A stretch of 62,802 nt of DNA. Origin: Bacillus sp. J33 (GTDB lineage Bacteria > Bacillota > Bacilli > Bacillales > Cytobacillaceae). A program made the translations under genes and the position numbers. The stretch lies in the NCBI RefSeq assembly GCF_000518885.1, contig NZ_JAEL01000019.1, positions 1-62,802 of the forward strand. Direction: 5' to 3'. The notes under the pieces are model-generated. The model was not told the DNA's origin and did not search any database. It saw nothing but the letters and a program-made list of their open reading frames with translations. Shown here piece by piece: positions 9,654 through 18,038 of this stretch (within the stretch, counting starts at the first letter, position 1; each line of letters starts with the position of its first letter).

Positions 9654-9815
9654 TCATACTTTCCAGTTAGCCACAATAGTCCGGAAACCAATCTCGTCTC
9701 TGGTGACCACTTTATTCTTAATTTCCCCATCGTTTGTGAATGTTATAGAAATATATTGGCCAACGGGCAGTGAGGATTGCAGAATAGCTGAAGGGTTATT
9801 AGGAGTATGGAAGGT
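9654..9815 (-). pseudogene. Possible gene remnant (C-terminal fragment)
   Basis: On the minus strand an open frame of about 50 codons ends in VGQYISITFTNDG...IGFRTIVANWKV and a TGA at 9654-9656. The composition looks protein-like, but no start codon with ribosome binding site was found and the frame runs up into the terminator hairpin at 9815-9849. It may be the leftover 3' end of a lost gene. The family was not recognised. The overlapping plus-strand frame (9549-9773) is less convincing. Confidence 0.3.
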
Positions 9816-9849
9816 TAAAAAAGGGAGTGGCAGTTAGCCCTCCCTTCTT
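9815..9849 (-). terminator. Terminator of the ABC exporter operon
   Basis: AAGGGAGTGGC pairs with GCCCTCCCTT around AGTTA (one bulge), followed on the minus strand by a run of six T. It lies about 90 bases below the permease stop codon. Confidence 0.8.
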
Positions 9850-9940
9850 TATTTGGCTTAAAAATTACATTTTAATTATAAATCCATTTCTTTGTTCTAT
9901 AAGACTACCTTGAGCTGAATAAACAAATTTTCAGCGACAA

Positions 9941-11542
9941 TTAATTTTCAATATCACGTTTATTAAATCCAATAAATCCGATTACTGTCAGCACGACCGC
10001 AAGGATGCTTAATAATAATAGCGGCATGAATGAAAATTCCTCAATCGTTGTTTGCGGAACATGGCCGTAAGGAGAAATGTTGCCAATCCAATCCGAGAAT
10101 TGGAATAACCCTCCAAGATACAGCACGATAAAGGAATAAAAAACATAAAGCCAAATAAAACCCGTTAGTTTTGGTAAGAAACCAATTAATAATACAGCCA
10201 AACCAATCATAACCAGCATAGCTGGATAATAGGACAGCGCTGCACCAAAGATCATTCCAAAGGATAATCCGCCTTCAACCACTGCAGTTCCCGCCGACCA
10301 TAATCCAAGCGCTGCAAGCGAAATCATGACAAAACCATTGACTGCAGAAATGATGAAATAACTGCCTAACAGCTTTGTCCGTGAAACGGTTCTGCTTAAC
10401 AGGTGAACAATTCGTTCCTTTTTCTCCTCACCGCGCAGTTTATTCATGGCCATGACTGGAGGAACAGTTGCCAGCAATGATATGACAATCATCAGCATCG
10501 GAATAAATTGTTCAACCAGCGTTACCCCTTCCGCCTGCTGAAGAAGCTGCTTCATTGTTTCATTTTGGGAGAAAAATGATTCGAGATCGCCTAAAACAGA
10601 TCCGTAAGAGGCACCTAACACATACATCCCTATTGCCCATGATATGATTCCAGTTCGCTGCAATCTTAAAGCAAGACCGATCGGACTTTGCAAAAAGCGA
10701 GATGCGTATTTTTTACCAGGCTTGGATGGTAAAAAGCCGCGATCCAAGTCACGAATAGCGTTCAAATAATTCGCGGCAAGATAAAGAACGATGGAAGCAG
10801 CAATCATTAAAACAATAGGCCACCAATTATTCGTATCATAAACTTCTGCTTTTGTTACCCATGCCAGCGGCGAAATCCATGATAGTGCTTCATTGCTTAC
10901 GTCCGTTATAGCACGAAAAAGATAAGAAATAAGAAGTACGGCAATCGAATACCCTATTGTTCCGCGTGAACTGTCCGATAGCTGCGCAAAAACGGCTGTT
11001 ACTCCTGCAAAAAAAAGACCAGTTGCTCCTAATGCCGCACCATACAGTAGTGATCCTTCCAAATCCATGCTTTCAATCCCAAGTGCAAAAAGCCCAAAAC
11101 CATTGATCAATGCTAATCCAACACACGTTGCTGTTACAACAAGCAGCGATGCATTCAAGTACGAAAGACGCCCTGCAGGCAATGAACGAATCAGCTCCAA
11201 ACGCCCATCCTCTTCATCCGCTCGTGTGTGCCTAGTGACAAGCAGGATACTCATCAATCCTACTACAGCAGCAGTCATGAGTAACATCTGATGCCCTGTC
11301 ATGACACCAATCGTATAATTGCTTAAATTAGCTGGACCAGTCATGGCAGTCATCGCCGGGTTGGCCATCGTTTGTGCCATCGCGTCTCTATCCTGCTGAG
11401 AGCTGTATAAATCCGTAAATGCTGTTGGCACGATTATTGTAAAAAAAGTAAGTGCAATGATCCAGATGGGGATACGGATACGATCAAGCCGGAAAATAAA
11501 TTTAGAAAGGTAGGCTGCTTTAGCCATTAAATTGCCTGCCAT
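9941..11542 (-). CDS. ABC-2 type exporter permease (polyketide/drug exporter-like)
   Basis: A 533-residue integral membrane protein with about twelve hydrophobic segments in two similar halves, the size and layout of the COG3559 family of putative polyketide-antibiotic exporters (tetronasin-resistance type). After the first segment comes an external loop (DLYSSQQDRDAMAQTM...), and HTRADEEDGRLELIRSLP near residue 105 is a family hallmark. It follows the ATPase gene with a one-base overlap; GGAGGTG ahead of the start supports 11542. With the ATPase and the TetR regulator it forms a likely drug-inducible efflux operon. The substrate is unknown. Confidence 0.88.
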   Translation of the reverse strand: MAGNLMAKAAYLSKFIFRLDRIRIPIWIIALTFFTIIVPTAFTDLYSSQQDRDAMAQTMANPAMTAMTGPANLSNYTIGVMTGHQMLLMTAAVVGLMSILLVTRHTRADEEDGRLELIRSLPAGRLSYLNASLLVVTATCVGLALINGFGLFALGIESMDLEGSLLYGAALGATGLFFAGVTAVFAQLSDSSRGTIGYSIAVLLISYLFRAITDVSNEALSWISPLAWVTKAEVYDTNNWWPIVLMIAASIVLYLAANYLNAIRDLDRGFLPSKPGKKYASRFLQSPIGLALRLQRTGIISWAIGMYVLGASYGSVLGDLESFFSQNETMKQLLQQAEGVTLVEQFIPMLMIVISLLATVPPVMAMNKLRGEEKKERIVHLLSRTVSRTKLLGSYFIISAVNGFVMISLAALGLWSAGTAVVEGGLSFGMIFGAALSYYPAMLVMIGLAVLLIGFLPKLTGFIWLYVFYSFIVLYLGGLFQFSDWIGNISPYGHVPQTTIEEFSFMPLLLLSILAVVLTVIGFIGFNKRDIEN

Positions 11543-12450
11543 CAGTGTACACCTCCCACTCCTGTTTCCTTCGCTCCTTCATAATGACGCATAAATAAAT
11601 CCTCAAGTGTTGGCGGGGCACTTTCTAGCCTGATGATCCCAAATTGACTAATATGCTTCACAATAGCATCCATTTGCTCCGTATCAACCTGAAACGAAAT
11701 TCCATGTTCACTTTCTTCGATGTCATGGATGCCCTGCAGTTCATTTAAACCTGTGATCGGCAGCTTGGTGTCGACGAGCATTTGTGTTCGTGTTAAGTGA
11801 CGAAGCTCGCTTAATGATCCCGACTCAATAATCTTGCCTTGACGAATAATGCTGACTCGGTCGCACAGCTTTTCTACCTCTGATAAAATGTGACTGGAAA
11901 GCAGTACACTTTTTCCTTGCCTTTTTACTTCCATCACACATTCCTGAAAAACTTTTTCCATTAAAGGATCAAGGCCGGATGTTGGTTCATCTAAAATATA
12001 AAGGTCTGCATCTGATGAGAAGGCAGCGACCAAAGCAACCTTTTGCCTGTTTCCTTTGGAGTATGTTCTGCACTTTTTGGATGGATCCAAATCAAATTTT
12101 TTTATTAACTCCTCGCGTCTCGCCTTATTCGCTGTACCATTTAATTTCACAAATAAATCAATGACTTCGCCCCCGGTTAGGTTAGGCCATAAATTCACAT
12201 CACCAGGCACATATGCAATCCTCTTATGAATGTCTACAGCATCCTGCCAGGCGTCCTTATTAAAAATCTTTACGTCTCCATCCGTAGCCTTTAATATTCC
12301 TAATAACACTCGAATCGTTGTCGATTTACCAGCACCATTTGGACCGATAAAGCCTACTACTTCCCCTTTATTCACCTCAAGATTTACCCCGTCCAATGCA
12401 GTAAACTTGCCAAATTTCTTTGTTAAATTGGTTACTTTTAATAGGCTCAT
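11542..12450 (-). CDS. ABC exporter ATP-binding protein
   Basis: ATPase partner of the downstream permease. It has Walker A GPNGAGKST near residue 36, a variant signature YSKGNRQK (instead of LSGGQ, common in this export family), Walker B LYILDEPTSGLDP and a C-terminal regulatory extension. The start is placed at the second ATG (12450): GGAGG lies 7 bases before it but only one or two bases before the first ATG at 12456. The gene begins directly after the TetR stop codon, so it is translated from the regulator transcript. Confidence 0.92.
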   Translation of the reverse strand: MSLLKVTNLTKKFGKFTALDGVNLEVNKGEVVGFIGPNGAGKSTTIRVLLGILKATDGDVKIFNKDAWQDAVDIHKRIAYVPGDVNLWPNLTGGEVIDLFVKLNGTANKARREELIKKFDLDPSKKCRTYSKGNRQKVALVAAFSSDADLYILDEPTSGLDPLMEKVFQECVMEVKRQGKSVLLSSHILSEVEKLCDRVSIIRQGKIIESGSLSELRHLTRTQMLVDTKLPITGLNELQGIHDIEESEHGISFQVDTEQMDAIVKHISQFGIIRLESAPPTLEDLFMRHYEGAKETGVGGVH

Positions 12451-12452
12451 GC

Positions 12453-13076
12453 TCATTCCTCCCCATTTTTATAGAAACAGCGCTTCAGTATCTCTGTATA
12501 GCTGTTCCATTCGTTAAATAACTCGCTTCCAACATTTTCAAAAGTCTCTATTTTCGCTATTTGTAATTCTGCAAAACCAACCATTGTCCAATTAAGAATA
12601 TGAATTGCTTTTTCAGGATCAACATCTTCTCGAAGTTTTGACCAATCTATATTTTGGTATATTCTTTTCAATCCGTTATCCAAAATATTTCCCGTTATTT
12701 GATCGGTATCAGCTTTTACTTCCAATGCTTCCTCATCACGCAGAGATTTTAAGAAATCAAAGACTAGGGGATATTTTTTTTGGATATTTAATTTTATAAA
12801 ACCTACCTGGCTGATTCTTTTAAAAATGTCCCTTTCATTCATGTCTATCTCATCATAAATTTGTTCAATAATCTTAACTGCATATTCAATTAAAAAAAGA
12901 TACAAATCCTTTTTATTGCTGAAATAGTTGAATAAGGATCCTTTACTTATTTGTGCATCCTTTACAATTTCATTTGTTGATGCCTTGTCATATCCGCTTT
13001 TAACAAATTCTTTCATTGCTGCATTTATAATTCGTTCTTGTTTGTCGATTTTCAAATTGTAAAATTTATTATTAAT
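12453..13076 (-). CDS. TetR-family regulator with probable ATT start
   Basis: Repressor of its own operon. The HTH runs through KASTNEIVKDAQISKGSLFNYF, followed by a ligand domain of normal size. A TTG at 13055 could start the frame but has no Shine-Dalgarno sequence. An ATT at 13076 in the same frame lies 9 bases after AAAGGAG and adds the residues (M)NNKFYNL. This gives the usual N-terminus of this subfamily (a KF-x-NL motif before RERIINAA-like residues). An in-frame TGA lies further up, so ATT is the most likely start, giving 207 residues. ATT starts are rare. Operators overlap the promoter (see 13099-13149). Confidence 0.85.
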   Translation of the reverse strand: MNNKFYNLKIDKQERIINAAMKEFVKSGYDKASTNEIVKDAQISKGSLFNYFSNKKDLYLFLIEYAVKIIEQIYDEIDMNERDIFKRISQVGFIKLNIQKKYPLVFDFLKSLRDEEALEVKADTDQITGNILDNGLKRIYQNIDWSKLREDVDPEKAIHILNWTMVGFAELQIAKIETFENVGSELFNEWNSYTEILKRCFYKNGEE

Positions 13077-13098
13077 TGTGCTGCACTCCTTTCACACA

Positions 13099-13149
13099 AA
13101 TGACCAACTTGGTCATTTTCAGCATAACAAATATGACCAGAGTGGTCAA
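13099..13149 (-). promoter_or_regulatory. TetR operon promoter with two operators
   Basis: TTGACC (13149-13144) and TATGCT (13126-13121) are 17 bases apart on the minus strand. Two palindromes TGACCA-N3-TGGTCA sit at 13134-13148 (over the -35 box) and 13101-13115 (just past the -10 box), 33 bases apart. The arrangement indicates autorepression by the TetR protein. Confidence 0.85.
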
Positions 13150-13179
13150 TATTATTCTAAACTGCCCCGCATGGAGAAC

Positions 13180-13210
13180 AAAAAAGGCGTTAATCCCTCT
13201 GGATCAACGC
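13180..13210 (-). terminator. Terminator-like hairpin upstream of the TetR promoter
   Basis: GCGTTAATCC/GGATCAACGC (one mismatch) with CTCT loop, followed on the minus strand by six T. It would stop transcripts coming from the CBS gene side. Confidence 0.7.
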
Positions 13211-13314
13211 AGCAACTTCATTAAAAATTATGGCCATATAAATACTTTTTAGGACAATCCACAAGGTGAACCCGTGTAACCACTTATGTGCTCCAGCTTC
13301 CTTTTCATGACTTC

Positions 13315-13420
13315 AAAGATTTAAGTTAAGGAGTCAATTGCCCTCAGCTCCAATCAACTCAGTTGGATAACCTTGGTTACCCTGAAAAGCAATAAACTTT
13401 ACGAAAACAGCGTAAATTAA
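13315..13420. repeat. Dispersed repeat family A, copy 3 (partial)
   Basis: Carries CTCCAATCAACTCAGTTGG and the tail GCAATAAACTTTACGAAAA found in copies 1 and 4. The other half is missing or decayed. Confidence 0.6.
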
Positions 13421-13423
13421 AAT

Positions 13424-13442
13424 AGGACCCATAAAGGGTCCC
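13424..13442 (-). terminator. Terminator of the CBS-domain gene
   Basis: GGACCC-ATAAA-GGGTCC hairpin followed on the minus strand by TATTTTAATTT, about 50 bases below the stop codon. Confidence 0.7.
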
Positions 13443-13491
13443 TTGGCTATTGGTTATAGGGTTCTTACCGCGGCAATATTAATGAGCACTT

Positions 13492-13908
13492 CTAAGAAAA
13501 GTCATGCTTTGAAATTTGAGTAAGTGCCTGTCCTGCATTTTCATTAGCTTGCTCACGTATCGCCAAATCCCCAAGCGATATCATCCCGACTAAATTCCCG
13601 CCTTCAACAACAGGAAGGCGCCGGATTTGATTTTGAGCCATTAACTGCCCGGCTTCTTCAAGGGAGGCATCCGGCGATATGGTAACTACATTATTAGTCA
13701 TAATCGTTTGTATGGTGTCATTAGCAGTCCCATTTGTCAGACCGCGAATAACCATATCTCTGTCCGTTATCATCCCTACAACTTGGTTGTTTTCCAAAAT
13801 AGGCATCGACCCAATGTCTGAAGATTGCATGATAGAAGCAACTTTTCTTAAATCATCATTAACTGAACAACTTTGTACATTCGTACTCATTACATCTTTA
13901 ACTTGCAT
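13492..13908 (-). CDS. CBS-domain pair protein
   Basis: A 138-residue cytoplasmic protein made of two CBS motifs (about residues 3-58 and 68-123). Each has the typical VxDVMxxxV opening and GMITDRDMVIRG or GMISLGDLAIRE ending. Such pairs bind adenine nucleotides; the partner here is unknown. The start is set at 13908 because GGAGG lies 8 bases before it, inside the alternative ATG at 13923. It stands alone with its own terminator. A general stress role is common for such genes in Bacillus but is not shown here. Confidence 0.88.
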   Translation of the reverse strand: MQVKDVMSTNVQSCSVNDDLRKVASIMQSSDIGSMPILENNQVVGMITDRDMVIRGLTNGTANDTIQTIMTNNVVTISPDASLEEAGQLMAQNQIRRLPVVEGGNLVGMISLGDLAIREQANENAGQALTQISKHDFS

Positions 13909-14476
13909 GATAGTCTCCTCCAATAATTAAAAGATAGCCAATACATAATTATTATTTGGCACTTAGGTTTTTTTATACTAACAACCTTTAATAGAGGAGT
14001 ATCCATAATAAGCAATAGAGGCGTTCCGGTTATGCACCCGATTGCGGATGATCACTGCAAGCCTTATTGCACAAAGCTGCCAATAGTTAAAGTACTCTTC
14101 TTCACAGTCTTTGAATGTTCTTTTTCAGTCAGGACATATAAGAAATATTTTCAAAGATACGTGTGTTACTGGCGGTACTTATTTAATAAGGGGATTGAAA
14201 CGATTCTCTGATTGAGGATTGATATGGAAAATATAGCAATATAAAGATAACCTATATCGGAAATAGTTTATTTATTTTTAGTATAAAATGTATTATCAAA
14301 AAGTTCTTACAAAAGGAATATAAATTACTGAGCCACGAATCAGGTTTACCCTTAAGGAGAATGATTTCGATTTAATTTTTTTATTTGTGGCCTCACCAAC
14401 ATTACACATGATATTTAGTCCCATAGTGGTAGCGGCCTATCATTCTTCGATGTTATTAAATTTTTATAAATAAAAC
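13909..14476. other. Intergenic stretch without a recognisable gene
   Basis: About 570 AT-rich bases. No open frame with a ribosome binding site, no strong hairpin and no copy of repeat families A-C was found. Confidence 0.5.
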
Positions 14477-14677
14477 CTATGTTAAGAATATATAAAGAGG
14501 TGTGATTACTAAAAATAATTTTTCAAAAAAACATCCGCCCGCACAACCTAAACAACCTTTAGACGCAAGTTGCTCTCCTGCCTCATATAAATTTTCTCCT
14601 ACATCCCAACCGTTATCCTCTTCTTGCTCCTGGTTCAACCTTTTGCTTTTGTTTTTGTCTTCTTCCAAATACTGCAC
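14477..14677 (-). CDS. Possible small cysteine-containing membrane-tail protein
   Basis: A 66-codon frame starting with GTG. The N-terminal half is charged (EEDKNKSKRLNQEQEED), followed by GWDVGENLYEAGEQLASKG, a Cys-rich patch (CLGCAGGC) and a hydrophobic end (LFLVITPLYIFL). The layout resembles small hypothetical Bacillus proteins, but the ribosome binding site is weak (AGAAAG). An overlapping plus-strand frame (14502-14705) is an alternative with worse spacing. No family was recognised. Confidence 0.35.
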   Translation of the reverse strand: MQYLEEDKNKSKRLNQEQEEDNGWDVGENLYEAGEQLASKGCLGCAGGCFFEKLFLVITPLYIFLT

Positions 14678-14929
14678 CTACTTTCTTGAAAAAAAGCAGC
14701 GATGACATTGCTTTATGGTGAGACTTCTGTTTTTTCAATCTAATACTGCCTAACCTTTATCGAAATTTTGTGGCCACATTTTATTTGAGCCAGTAACACT
14801 TCGCACCAGCAATCTCGCCCGATTGCTTAATAACTATACCTTAAACAATTTCCCTCTGTTCTGGGACGAAAACGTAAATGCTAAAAAACCGAATGATGCT
14901 TCCTCATCTTAAATTTCCTTGCTTATATA

Positions 14930-15862
14930 TTAATACCCCTTCAAAAAATCCACCCTATTATATAAAACTTCATTATTTTCGATTCTCTTCAATGTATCCC
15001 AAAAGCACGCTATTGCTTCATTCAGCTCTGTCACAGCTGATATATGCGGAGTGATGACGATATCGTCTCTTTCCCATAGCTCGGAAGTCTCTGGCAGCGG
15101 TTCTGTTTCAAGAACATCCAACACAGCGTAACGGACCTTTCGTGAATTTAGCGCTTCAATGAGCGCTTGCTCGTCCACCGTGAGGCCTCTGCCGACATTG
15201 ATAAAGGCAGCGCCATTTAAATGGCTAAAAAACGTACGGTCAAATAGCTTACTTGTTTCATTAGTCAAAGGCAATGTGCTGATAATCCAATCTGCCTGTG
15301 CAGCCAACTTGCCTGCAGAGCTGGTTTTCGTCACCTTTTGAAAATACTCCTTTTGCTTGCCGCTTTGCGAGACGCCGTAAACGGCAGCTCCAAAACTTGA
15401 AAATATTTTGGCAACCTCCTGTCCGATCTCCCCTGTACCAAAGATAACAATCGTTTGATCCTTCACCATTTGCGGAGTTTTTGGAGCCCACTTCTTCTCA
15501 TTTTGTTTTCCTTCAAAATAGTGATGATATTGAAGATCTCTTAATACATAGCTTAAACAATACTCGCTTATTCTTTGTCCAAACGAGCAAACAGTGCGAG
15601 TAAGAAAAATATCATGTTCCTTCCATCCATCAATTTCCAAATAGTTGTTTACACCCGCATTAAAGGAATGTACCCATTTAATATTGGCAAAGCGGAAGCC
15701 TGGACATGGCTTGAAGCCGACATAGGCATCTGCCCATGACAAATCCTCTTCTGTTATTTCATCAATCTGTTTAAAACGAAAGCTATGAGTTATTTTAGCA
15801 GGTAACTGTTCTTGGAATTTCCCTTCATAGTTACCCGCTACTAGTATATTATGTATGTTCAT
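14930..15862 (-). CDS. D-isomer-specific 2-hydroxyacid dehydrogenase family protein
   Basis: A 310-residue NAD(P)-dependent oxidoreductase. The Rossmann motif GTGEIGQ lies in the middle third. Catalytic residues are visible: Arg in NVGRG, Glu in DVLETEPLP and His in TPHISA. The start at 15862 is supported by GGGGGAAG 7 bases upstream; the longer frame to 15901 has no such site. The substrate cannot be assigned: the protein belongs to the divergent glyoxylate/hydroxypyruvate-like group rather than SerA. It stands alone on the minus strand. Confidence 0.85.
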   Translation of the reverse strand: MNIHNILVAGNYEGKFQEQLPAKITHSFRFKQIDEITEEDLSWADAYVGFKPCPGFRFANIKWVHSFNAGVNNYLEIDGWKEHDIFLTRTVCSFGQRISEYCLSYVLRDLQYHHYFEGKQNEKKWAPKTPQMVKDQTIVIFGTGEIGQEVAKIFSSFGAAVYGVSQSGKQKEYFQKVTKTSSAGKLAAQADWIISTLPLTNETSKLFDRTFFSHLNGAAFINVGRGLTVDEQALIEALNSRKVRYAVLDVLETEPLPETSELWERDDIVITPHISAVTELNEAIACFWDTLKRIENNEVLYNRVDFLKGY

Positions 15863-16260
15863 TAGACTTCCCCCATGCTTTTTGTTTAGGTAATAAACCA
15901 ACTAACTTTCATTGCTAAATAATCTATTAGTAAAGCTTTAACTGTGATAATAGGGGTACGAAATGACTTTTTTGTACTTTGTTTTTTGGCTAAAATGCTC
16001 TTTCTAGACGGAATTAAAGCAATATTTTAAGCTTCTGTAGTAATTTACATATATTAAAAAAAGAGCGCACAAACTTTTACATGTTAAGGCGTCCCCAACA
16101 AGAGTGTTGGGGCATGAAAAAGCGTTGTTAAAACCTCTCAGAAGCCCTCTCAGACTTTCTATGGGCTTCTAGTTCGATTTACCGTTGACAGAACATTTTT
16201 ACATTAACGAACCCAAAAGGCCTTAAAACGCAATATGAGCCTCTAAGGGATCCTATTTTT
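15863..16260. other. Intergenic stretch with one strong hairpin
   Basis: About 400 bases without a gene. A perfect 8-bp stem CCCCAACA/TGTTGGGG with a 4-base loop lies at 16093-16112. It has no adjacent T-run on either strand, so it is not a standard terminator. Nothing else was recognised. Confidence 0.5.
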
Positions 16261-16632
16261 CTATTTCCGCCAAAAATTCGTATATTCTGCTTTATCCTGA
16301 ATATTAAATTCAATCATTTTCTCAAGTAATTCATAATTTACCGGCTCTTTCCATGGAATTCGAAACAAGCCTTTGGTAGCGCTGTAGCCAGCTTGTGCGA
16401 TGTCATCGGCAAAGTGCGCAATGCCTGCTTCTTCGGGTGATACGCTCAAATGATGCTTTGCTGTGGAAAAGCCGATGATAAATGTGCCGTGATCGGTAAA
16501 CATCGGCGTATTCCACTTGAATTGCGGTTCTAAATTTGGGAATTTATTAGCAACCCAAGCCAAAATTTCCTCTGTTCGGTGGCGGTGGTCAGGGTTATCG
16601 ATACCAGCTAGATATTTCGCAAAAACTTCCAT
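16261..16632 (-). CDS. DUF1801 (YdhG-type) protein, iron-chaperone-like
   Basis: A 123-residue cytoplasmic protein of the DUF1801 fold, the group annotated as iron chaperone or frataxin-like in Bacillus. Visible family features are the N-terminal YLAGID segment, a central WNTPMF motif and a C-terminal RIPW...[17 protein letters not shown] helix. Length is as usual. It is a single-gene unit. The iron role is inferred from family names only. Confidence 0.8.
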   Translation of the reverse strand: MEVFAKYLAGIDNPDHRHRTEEILAWVANKFPNLEPQFKWNTPMFTDHGTFIIGFSTAKHHLSVSPEEAGIAHFADDIAQAGYSATKGLFRIPWKEPVNYELLEKMIEFNIQDKAEYTNFWRK

Positions 16633-17024
16633 GTTGGTCCCTCCTAAAATAAAAAATTATGTCGTTCAGAGAAGTTCCTCAAACCCATTCGTCGTTAAAA
16701 CTCCTCACAGAACCGCTCAGACACGTTCTTAAACAGCACCTATTTTAACTATATTTTTACAGCCTGCATAGTCAAAATGCAAATTAAAGGCTTTAAAAAT
16801 TATCTGACTTGCATCGCCAGCGATAGCTTGTCTGTCTATAAGTATATAACTACATAGCATGAATCCTATTTTAATTTTCAACTTTGCAAAAGAACCGACT
16901 AAAAATTATAAAGCATGATCTAGTTCAAAAGAATGTACATAAATATGTTTCGTAATGCGGACTTGCATAATAGCCATAACAAATGAAAACATTACTAATT
17001 AGAATGATTGGGGGGATTATTCCC
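16633..17024. other. Divergent intergenic region
   Basis: About 390 bases between the divergent genes at 16632 (minus) and 17025 (plus). AT-rich, no clear operator, no repeat copy. Confidence 0.45.
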
Positions 17025-17591
17025 ATGGCGTTTGAAAAGGGATTAGCAAGGTCTGAAAAAGCTTATGAGCAGCTCACTAAAGTGAGCACTTTATTCGCAG
17101 ATATAGTTAAAATTGAATTCATTACAACGTGGCAATGGTGGTTTGGACTTGCTTTATTTATAATCCCTTGGCTCGTATGGTTTAAATATAAAAAGAAAGA
17201 TAGTGCAGGACGTCTTCTCTTAGCTGGATTATTAACGATTATTTCGTCTCTTACAATTGACCTTGCTGCACTATCTTTAGGATTATGGTCCTATCCCATG
17301 ATCATTATTCCTCTGGCACCTTTTCTATTTTTGCCGTACCACTTTTCTTTAGCACCTGTAGGGGTAATGTTTGCTTTGCAGATTAAACCCAAAATGAATA
17401 ACTTATTGAAAGGAATAATCTTCTCTGCTATTGCAGCTTTTGGAGGAATGAATTTCTTTAACGCCATCGATTTTTATAATCCAAAAGATTGGTCCACATT
17501 ATATGATTTTTGCATCTTCTTAATTCTTTACTATACTGCTTATTGGATAACGAACCTAGAGAGTTTTTATAGGTTGGACAATGATAGTTAG
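17025..17591 (+). CDS. CBO0543-family multipass membrane protein
   Basis: A 188-residue membrane protein with about five transmembrane helices. The first follows WQWWFGLALFIIPWLVWF, and later come DLAALSLGLW and FNAIDFYNPKDW. This pattern is found in proteins named CBO0543 family in spore-forming Firmicutes; function is unknown. The start is set at 17025 because a G-run (GGGGGG) lies 9 bases upstream; the ATG at 16983 has no ribosome binding site. Single gene with its own terminator. Confidence 0.75.
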   Translation: MAFEKGLARSEKAYEQLTKVSTLFADIVKIEFITTWQWWFGLALFIIPWLVWFKYKKKDSAGRLLLAGLLTIISSLTIDLAALSLGLWSYPMIIIPLAPFLFLPYHFSLAPVGVMFALQIKPKMNNLLKGIIFSAIAAFGGMNFFNAIDFYNPKDWSTLYDFCIFLILYYTAYWITNLESFYRLDNDS

Positions 17592-18038
17592 AAGGTTCTT
17601 AAGAATACGTTAAAAAGGTTAGTACGACAAAACTAACCTTTTTAAATTCCTTTTTCAAATCTTCCCTTACCTATATTGTTGTGAAATCACTCAATTCAAT
17701 AAACCGGCCCCGTTATATAAAATTTAGTACAGTGTTTGACATTCTTCCTTTAAAGAGGTTCCAAAACTTACCTTTCTCTTTCTTTTCTCTTAACTCGCTT
17801 AAAACCTTAATCGTCCTAAATTACCATTAAAAAAATATAAATACTTTTTCACCTACCCCCAAAATCTTAAAGTGACTACCTAATTTATTTATGTTAGTCA
17901 TTTTTTGTCGAAAATATCAGCTCGCTGGATGCAAGATATTCACAACCGCTTCCAGTGGAGACACCTGTAGATTTTTTACAGATTTTAATGATATAAAATC
18001 AATCTATTTTTTTGACACCGTATTTAGGGGGGTTTTTA
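17592..18038. other. Intergenic region with terminator and GH18 gene leader
   Basis: Holds the terminator at 17611-17644. The remaining 390 bases show no gene. AGGGGGG at 18026-18032 is the ribosome binding site of the next gene. Confidence 0.5.
17611..17644 (+). terminator. Terminator of the CBO0543-family gene
   Basis: Perfect 13-bp stem TAAAAAGGTTAGT/ACTAACCTTTTTA with an 8-base loop; A-run before and T-run within the stem, so it may work both ways. Confidence 0.85.

Noticed and set aside
9549..9773. 74-codon plus-strand frame
   Set aside because: No ribosome binding site, unusual composition; the opposite strand reads more like protein.
14502..14705. 67-codon plus-strand frame with AAGAGG before a GTG
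   Set aside because: The purine run is only one or two bases from the start codon, and the sequence is Ser-rich as in an antisense shadow; the opposite frame is kept with low confidence.
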